From NCBI GenBank assembly GCA_037501455.1, contig CM074865.1:16004501-16068500 (forward strand): a DNA stretch of 64,000 nucleotides. Direction: 5' to 3'. The notes beneath the pieces were generated by a model. It worked only from the letters and a program-made list of their open reading frames with translations. It had not been told where the DNA came from and did not search any database. Positions within the stretch are counted from its first letter, which is position 1, and each line of letters starts with the position of its first letter. Positions 58,307-64,000 of the stretch are shown here, one piece after another. Position numbers and translations under genes: made by a program. Source of the DNA: Lantana camara. Lineage: Eukaryota; Streptophyta; Magnoliopsida; Lamiales; Verbenaceae.

Positions 58307-58583
58307 ATCAATGATGACATGATCACTTCCACTGAATATCTGAAGGAACAACAGAAGTTAAAACATAGTCCGTGCCACCTCAAATATGTGAAGATATCAT
58401 GACTTCTCAGGAGATCCTGAAATGGAATTTGTGAAGTTCCTTTTGTTGGCTGCAATGTCAATTGTAACCCTGGAATTGAAACTGGGTCCTCAATTAGATG
58501 TTTCAACTGCAAAAGGATGTTGGTTGTTTAGAAGTTTGACAACATATCTCCGAGCATCGGTCAAACTCAAAATCATTATCTGA
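58307..58583 (+). pseudogene. Duplicated, dead copy of the F-box last exon
   Basis: Follows a splice-acceptor-like TTTTTCTAG. It parallels 57701-57990 (ACTGAATAT, GAAGGAACAACAGAAGTTAAAA, ATGGAATTTGTGAAG, TGCAATGTCA) but has a frame-breaking TCATGACTTCTC where the gene has TTTCTAATTTCTTAG, and ends in TGA at 58581. It may be spliced as an alternative 3' end, but the FBD frame is lost. Confidence 0.8.
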
Positions 58584-60304
58584 GAAAGATTAGGACATCT
58601 AAAATGTTAGACTAATATGCCTTTGCCCTTTGTACATCCGAATTCTGTAAGTAGTTTATTCTGACTTGTGTGTTAACAATTTTTCGTTTTTATTTTTCTG
58701 TATTGCTGTCTGAATCTAGCAGTGTCCTAAAGAAGATAGGGCATGTTTCGGGCTTGTATTTTCTGTTTCTATTACGCTTCATTTATCGACAGAACCCGAA
58801 ATGTATTGGTTGGTTAATGGCAAGAAAGATTTCTTTGATTTTTTTGTGATATTACAATCGTTTTCCTGTGGTTAGGTGTTAAAATAGAACAGTAGAGTTG
58901 TGCCTTGCAGCATTTTAATTTTGTGTAGAATTGAAGAATCCAAGCTTATGTCTGCAAGTCCACGGCGTCGTGTATAGATAATAGATACAGAAACATGTTA
59001 CATATGAAGAAGAAAAAAAATAGTTAAAGTTGTGTTCTAAATATCATATGTTGAGTTAGTAAGAAAAAATGGTTAAAGTGGTGTTTCTAAATTATCATAT
59101 TAGCGTTAGTATAAAACATTTGTAAATAAACAAGAAAGCATCTCACGAGTTTATCAGTGAATGCGATCTTCATCATCTTCGCGAAGCTCTTCCCCGAAAC
59201 ACCAATTCTGGGTTATCAAAATTCTTATATGGTATCCCTTTAAAAAAAATAAAAATTCTTATATGGTATCGAGAGCAAAGATCAATCCTATATAATTCTT
59301 CAGAAAATATTTTTGAGAATTCAATTAAATCAACGAAAGAAGAAGAAATTGAAGGCTGACGAAGACACTCAATGGCGATAGACAACATGGACTTGCAGCG
59401 ATGAGGTTGGATCCTTAAATTCTGCACTTGCCTAACAATGGGTGGTGATGATTGTTCAGGGAAAGTCTGTTGATTTAATGATGTTTGAGGCTTATCAGTA
59501 TCTCCAGTGGGCATAGGAAGCACTGTATCTGTTTCTTTTTACAATGATATTTTGAAATGGAAAAACTGATTCATGAAGATAACAAATCTTGGCATGACCA
59601 GTTTATGAGACTCTACATCATATAATGGGTTAATTACATCAAGACCCCAAGTAAGTATATGAAATTACAGTTGATGACCCTCTTAGATAAAAAATTACGC
59701 ATACACCCATTGAGAAGTTTCAAAATTACAATTAACACCCAAATCCTGAAAATTTTCATAACATCATCAAACTTTTAATCTGAAGTTCCTATTATGCCCT
59801 TTGTTTATCCGTACAAATTTTTTATTCCACTGACTATCCCTTGTAAAATCCAAAATTGCACTGGGTGTTTCTTGGGTGTTTCTTGTAATTATATTTAATA
59901 GAAGAATAAAGTCATTTGACCATTAAAAATGAAATTTTTTTATCTATTCAAACTGAAATTTTTTTATCTATTGAAATCTGTTCGTATCAAATTTCTGGTC
60001 TATTGAAATCTGTCATATTCGAACCCGAAGTGTTCTCTAGCATTTATTTATAGCTAACTTACCATCTTTTTCAAATCCATTCAAGTGACATGTGCAAAGC
60101 AAAATAGGGGAAGATAATTCACTGATAATATCATATCATATTTCGAATTTCCATAAATCAAACATCATCAAATCCAAGCATAAAGAGGTTTAAATACATA
60201 CCAAAATACTAGAAGTTATTCATGGTTTTAGCCAATTCAAAAAACAACTTAAATACTCCCAAAAGAAACTTAAATACAGTCAATGGTTTTTCACCAACAT
60301 AACT
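58584..60304. other. Spacer with a copia-related fragment and a possible MULE end
   Basis: 59166-59312 resembles 30790-30930, including TGGTATCGAGAGCAAAGAT; ATTCTTATATGGTATC occurs twice (about 59220 and 59258). From 59627, GGGTTAATTACATCAAGACC begins a stretch in the style of MULE terminal repeats and could be the left end of the element carrying the transposase gene; the other end would lie beyond the window. No gene is seen. Confidence 0.5.
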
Positions 60305-60768
60305 CTACACAACTGAATCTTGAGTACCAATATTTCCTTGGGAAAGAGACGGTAAACCTGAAGACTGACTCAATCTGTTGTATCGCGGCCTCGCATTACC
60401 CATGTTTCTTCCTAGCCTCCTTTGGTTGGATGTTGAAGCAATGTTGTTTGAGGTTGTGATTGAAGATCGTGTACCTCCTCCATAATTATTTACTTGTGAA
60501 GTGCTACCGGTTCCCTGAAATAAAAAAAAAATAAAAAATTAGACTAATGTATGTTAATTTAATCTGAAGACTAATGTATGTTAATTTAATCTTGGGAAAG
60601 AGACGGTAAACCTGAAGACTGACTCAATCTGTTGTATCGCGGCCTCGCATTACCCATGTTTCTTCCTGGCCTCCTTTGGTTGGATGTTGAAGCAATGTTG
60701 TTTGAGGTTGTGGTTGAAGATTGTGTACCTCCTCCATAATTATTTACTTGTGAAGTGCTACCGGTTCC
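60305..60768 (-). repeat. Tandem duplication of MULE terminal exon
   Basis: Exon copies at 60768-60586 and 60514-60305 share the acceptor TTTATTTCAG and the sequence GTGSTSQVNNYGGGT to RYNRLSQSSGLPSLSQ, with a 254-bp period including the preceding intron. The proximal copy ends in an immediate TAA after LSQD; the distal copy ends LSQGNIGTQDSVV. They differ at a few bases. Confidence 0.9.
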
Positions 60769-63470
60769 CTGAAATAAAAAAAAAATAAAAAATTAGACTA
60801 ATGTATGTTAATTTAATCACAAATAATTTTCTATTTAATTACCCGTCTTTGTGGGCAGCCTCTCTTATTATGGCCAGAAACTCCACATGTGCCACATTTA
60901 ATCCTCCCTCGTTTTCTAGAAGGGATCACACGCGGTGCCTCACCAACCTCCCTATTCCTATGTTTTTTGGGTCTTCCAGGTTGTCTTTTGATCATCGGAG
61001 GGTGAAGTTTCTTTGGCAAAACCTCTGGAAGTTCAGGCAAAAAATCTGGGTCCGGAATACCTCTGACTTTATGAGAATATGCAGCCTTGAATTTATCAAC
61101 ACTATATATTTCATTCACATAATCCTCAAAATCTTGTCTTTTGTAAGTAATAGCTGCAGCTGCATGCCGACAAGGAATTCCAGTGAGATCCCAAAATCGA
61201 CAGTCACACGTTCTCGCTTGTAAATTCACAATATAGTGGTGGTTCTCATCATTCACTTGAAATTCATGACTGCTTCCAACCAATATGTCACAGTGATCAC
61301 CATTTTCCTTAACAATGTTAAGTATCTTAGTAACTCTGCTTGTTACTTTATTCTTCCACCTTCTTGCCCTTTGTGCCCTAACCTCAACCCGATGCATTAC
61401 CTTAGCTCTTAATCCATCCATTAACTTTTGAATTGGTTGATCTCTCAATTCACCTATCCAATGATTGAAGGACTCACTTATATTGTTTGTGTTGTGATCA
61501 TTTTTCAGCTTGGTATCAAATGCAAATCTTACCCATGTAGAAGTATCACCAATGCTGAGAATGTACTGATAAGCCAAAGGTTTGACTTCTTTTAGCCTGT
61601 TCATTGCATGATTGAAACCTGCAATTGTATATGATCTACATGCAGCCCAAAATAAACGTTTGACTAACAACCCAGCATGCTTGCCTCTCAAGTTGGCATA
61701 AATATGCCTACAACATCTTCTGTGCACAACATATGGAGCTATTTCATCAATAGCAGCCTCCAATCCCTTATCCAAATAGAGAAAATAAATCAAATGATAA
61801 TCAACATTATTAAGATGACAATATACAAAACAGAATCAAATCACCATACCTTTTGCCTATCACTCATAAATGTCCAAGGCTTATCATTTCCAAAACCTCC
61901 AAGCATTTGGGATAAACAATGCAAAAAAAATCCCCATGACTCCCTATTCTCAGTTCCAACAACCGCAAAGGCAAGTGGATACAACCCTTTATTTCCATCA
62001 ATTGAAACAGTAGAGAGAAGAATGCCACCAAACCTACATTTCAAATGACATCCATCCAAGCCAATAAAGGGTTGACAACCCTCTAAAAATCCATGTTTTA
62101 GTGCTTCCAAACCCATAAAGAATTTCTTAAAAGCTGGTTCCAGTGGGATGTTTCCGTTGGCATCTGTAAAGTATTGAAATGCAGTCAAACTCCCTGGATT
62201 TGTTCTTTGAACCATGGCAGCATATTGAGGCATGATGGCATAAGACTCAGCAGGTGATCCTTGGATTATGTCTATGGCTTTGCCTTTTGCTCTATACAAT
62301 TGCATGTATTCATATTTCAAACCATATTTGTCTTTTAGCTCTCTCCTAAGGCCTTTAGGTTTCATATCCGGATGAGCCCTCAAAATTGGTACAAGTTTCT
62401 CTGCCATCCAATTGGAATTTGCTTCTTTCATTTTATCCACTCTAACACAAGTATGCATAGAGACTGCCTTTTTTTTTTATCATGAATGAGGTACCATCAG
62501 GCAATAATGATGCATGCAAATTCCAACTGCAATTTCGTGCAGCACATTTCACCGTAACCCTGCTCTTCTCATTATGAAGTCTCTTAATCTTAATTCCAGC
62601 TCTGATGCAATACTCTCTAAGATCTCTTCTAAAGTGATGAATATCAACGTAAACGCCTTTCTCCTTCAAAGTGAAGCTCTCATTTGGATTTTTTGGAACT
62701 TGAGCTTCTACCACATTAGACCAACCACCCAAGGGATCTTTAGGAATATCTGAATCAGATGCAAAATTACAGTTGTCATCTGACTGATATGCTGACATAT
62801 CTGTATCAGTTGATTCTAAAGGCAACTCATCTCCACTATCTGGATTTCTATCTGCACCAAGAGATGAATCTGAATCTGTTGTGTCAAGGGCTATTTCTTT
62901 TTCTACATTTTGATTTGTTGCACTTTGATTTTGAGGAGATGCTTCATCATCAGTGAAAAAATCCTCATTCAAATCATAAGGATCTTCAAGCATCTGTTCA
63001 ATCTCATCAACATTATAATTAGGTTCATCAGTTTCAGAAACTTCATCATCACCTTCCACACCATTGTTCTGCTCTTCTTTATCGGTTTGATCATCCTCAT
63101 TATTCTGCTCTTCATGATTGTTCTGACCCACATATCTCATATTGAAAGGAGTATGTTTCTTAAGATTGGTAAAACTCTCTCTTCGCCCAAGATTTTTCAC
63201 ATGAACTCTAATCTCTTTTGAGCCGCTAGCAAACATGACCCCAATATCTCTATCATTATAGAGGTTATATCTATTCATGCCTTCCCGAGTATAATGATCA
63301 TAAGATAGCAGCAATCTTGAATATTGCAAGTCTTCCATGTCATGAAAAGCGACTTGTTGTATATCTGTAATGAGGTCATTGTGTGTGTAATGCCTCGGGT
63401 TCACTCCTTTTAACATTCTTTTTTCACCAAGGTAACATATGAGCAGATTGTGAACATCATTTTTCTTCAT
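60305..63470 (-). CDS. MuDR-type (MULE) transposase
   Basis: Exon 1 63470-61850, intron 61767-61849 (GTATGG...GATAAG), exon 2 61766-60843, intron 60769-60842 (GTAATT...TTTCAG), then a terminal exon present twice. Domains in order: PB1-like N-terminus; an acidic stretch (EEQNNEDDQTDKEEQNN); the MuDR DNA-binding domain (VDIHHFRRDLREYCIRAGIK ... VKCAARNCSWNLH); the transposase core with Asp in FIGLDGCHLK, Asp in FMSDRQKG, the CX2H block CCRHIYANLRG, and Glu in NNISESFNHW; a SWIM zinc finger (CDCRFWDLTGIPCRHAAAA); and a CCHC knuckle (CGTCGVSGHNKRGC). A 10-base A run (62469-62478) shifts the frame between the DNA-binding domain and the core. Catalytic residues are intact. An acceptor-like TTTTTTAG before 63480 hints at an upstream exon. 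Confidence 0.85.
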
Positions 63471-64000
63471 GTTATCAACCTAAAAAATAAATTGAAAAGA
63501 AAAAATTAACATGATAATCTAGAACTCTGAACAAATAAATATGAAATAAATGTATCTCATTCTATGGAACAAATATATATCATGAACCAAAAATGTATGA
63601 TTTTGATCCAACAGGTATGAGCAGTACTATAGCATTATCATTTGCTGCTGTTCAAAATTCATGCTAAACACATGGCCTCATTTGAAGGCCTGATTTTTAA
63701 AAAAATCTAAATTTTTCATTAGATTGATTAAATCCTTATCTATTTTATGACTTGCAATACGTGTTCCTAAAGATAAGGATTATCTTTTCTATTGAAACAA
63801 ATAAATCGCTCATTTAAACGTACAAGGACTTCTGATCTTTAGCAGAATTCATTTAATCACAAAAATTTTAAAAAAAAATTGTGGAATGTACCAAAATATA
63901 AACAAACAACATATATAATCTGAAAAAAAATTCATTTATTAAAAAAAAAATACAACAAATCAATCCAAATATGTAACCCTATGCCTAAAAAATTAGCAAA
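63471..64000. other. Upstream of MULE transposase
   Basis: AT-rich sequence with A/T homopolymers; no reading frame of note. It should hold the promoter or an untranslated exon of the transposase gene; no TATA box can be singled out with confidence. Confidence 0.4.

Noticed and set aside
60801..61223. Plus-strand frame opposite the MULE transposase
   Set aside because: It is the shadow of the SWIM finger and CCHC exon on the other strand.
1..64000. CRISPR arrays, bacterial operons, rRNA or tRNA genes
   Set aside because: No direct-repeat/spacer pattern, no rRNA blocks and no convincing cloverleaf were seen; the sequence is plant nuclear throughout.

Overview
The window is plant nuclear DNA, almost certainly from a eudicot. 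It has FBD-type F-box genes with short GT-AG introns, a captured piece of a KANADI transcription factor, plant Ty1/copia and Ty3/gypsy retrotransposons (Tekay-like and Tat-like), hAT-like and Mutator-like DNA transposons, and AT-rich spacers. Most of the 64 kb is transposon. The host genes are one intact-looking F-box gene (56575-58051), its broken paralogue (371-6461) and, if counted as a gene, a MuDR-type transposase at the right end (60305-63470).

Layout. 1-6461: an F-box/FBD pseudogene split by a young copia element (601-5258). 7858-9235: a Pack-MULE-like element with long terminal inverted repeats and a perfect 9-bp target duplication, carrying the N-terminal part of a KANADI gene. 9569-10200: a decayed LINE piece. 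10281-30775: a minus-strand copia element holding two later insertions, a Tekay-like gypsy (12125-25331) and a related solo LTR (25772-28563). The gypsy 5' LTR carries a 2.9-kb hAT-like element that is almost entirely an inverted array of ~10-bp repeats. 31369-40038: a second, decayed Tekay-like gypsy with a truncated 3' LTR. 40039-40386: a minus-strand copia LTR fragment. 40387-54778: a Tat-lineage gypsy without its 5' LTR, carrying an antisense multi-exon gene and split by a third related solo LTR (45384-49521), which itself holds an 832-bp hAT element. 56575-58583: F-box gene and a duplicated dead last exon. 60305-63470: a MULE transposase gene with a tandemly duplicated terminal exon.

Target-site duplications were read directly for six insertions (copia 5 bp with one mismatch, MULE 9 bp, gypsy 5 bp, two hAT 8 bp each, two solo LTRs 5 bp each), so most of the nesting order can be stated firmly.

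Two structures in the Tekay-like LTRs are not explained by ordinary annotation. The first is a ~125-bp cassette of four GC-rich palindromes whose stems differ between families but stay self-complementary. The second is a ~185-nt domain, well downstream in the LTR, that folds into four hairpins with covarying stems and conserved loops in several diverged LTRs. In the Tat element, the antisense gene has a TATA region that matches the element's own LTR core promoter over 17 of 18 bases.
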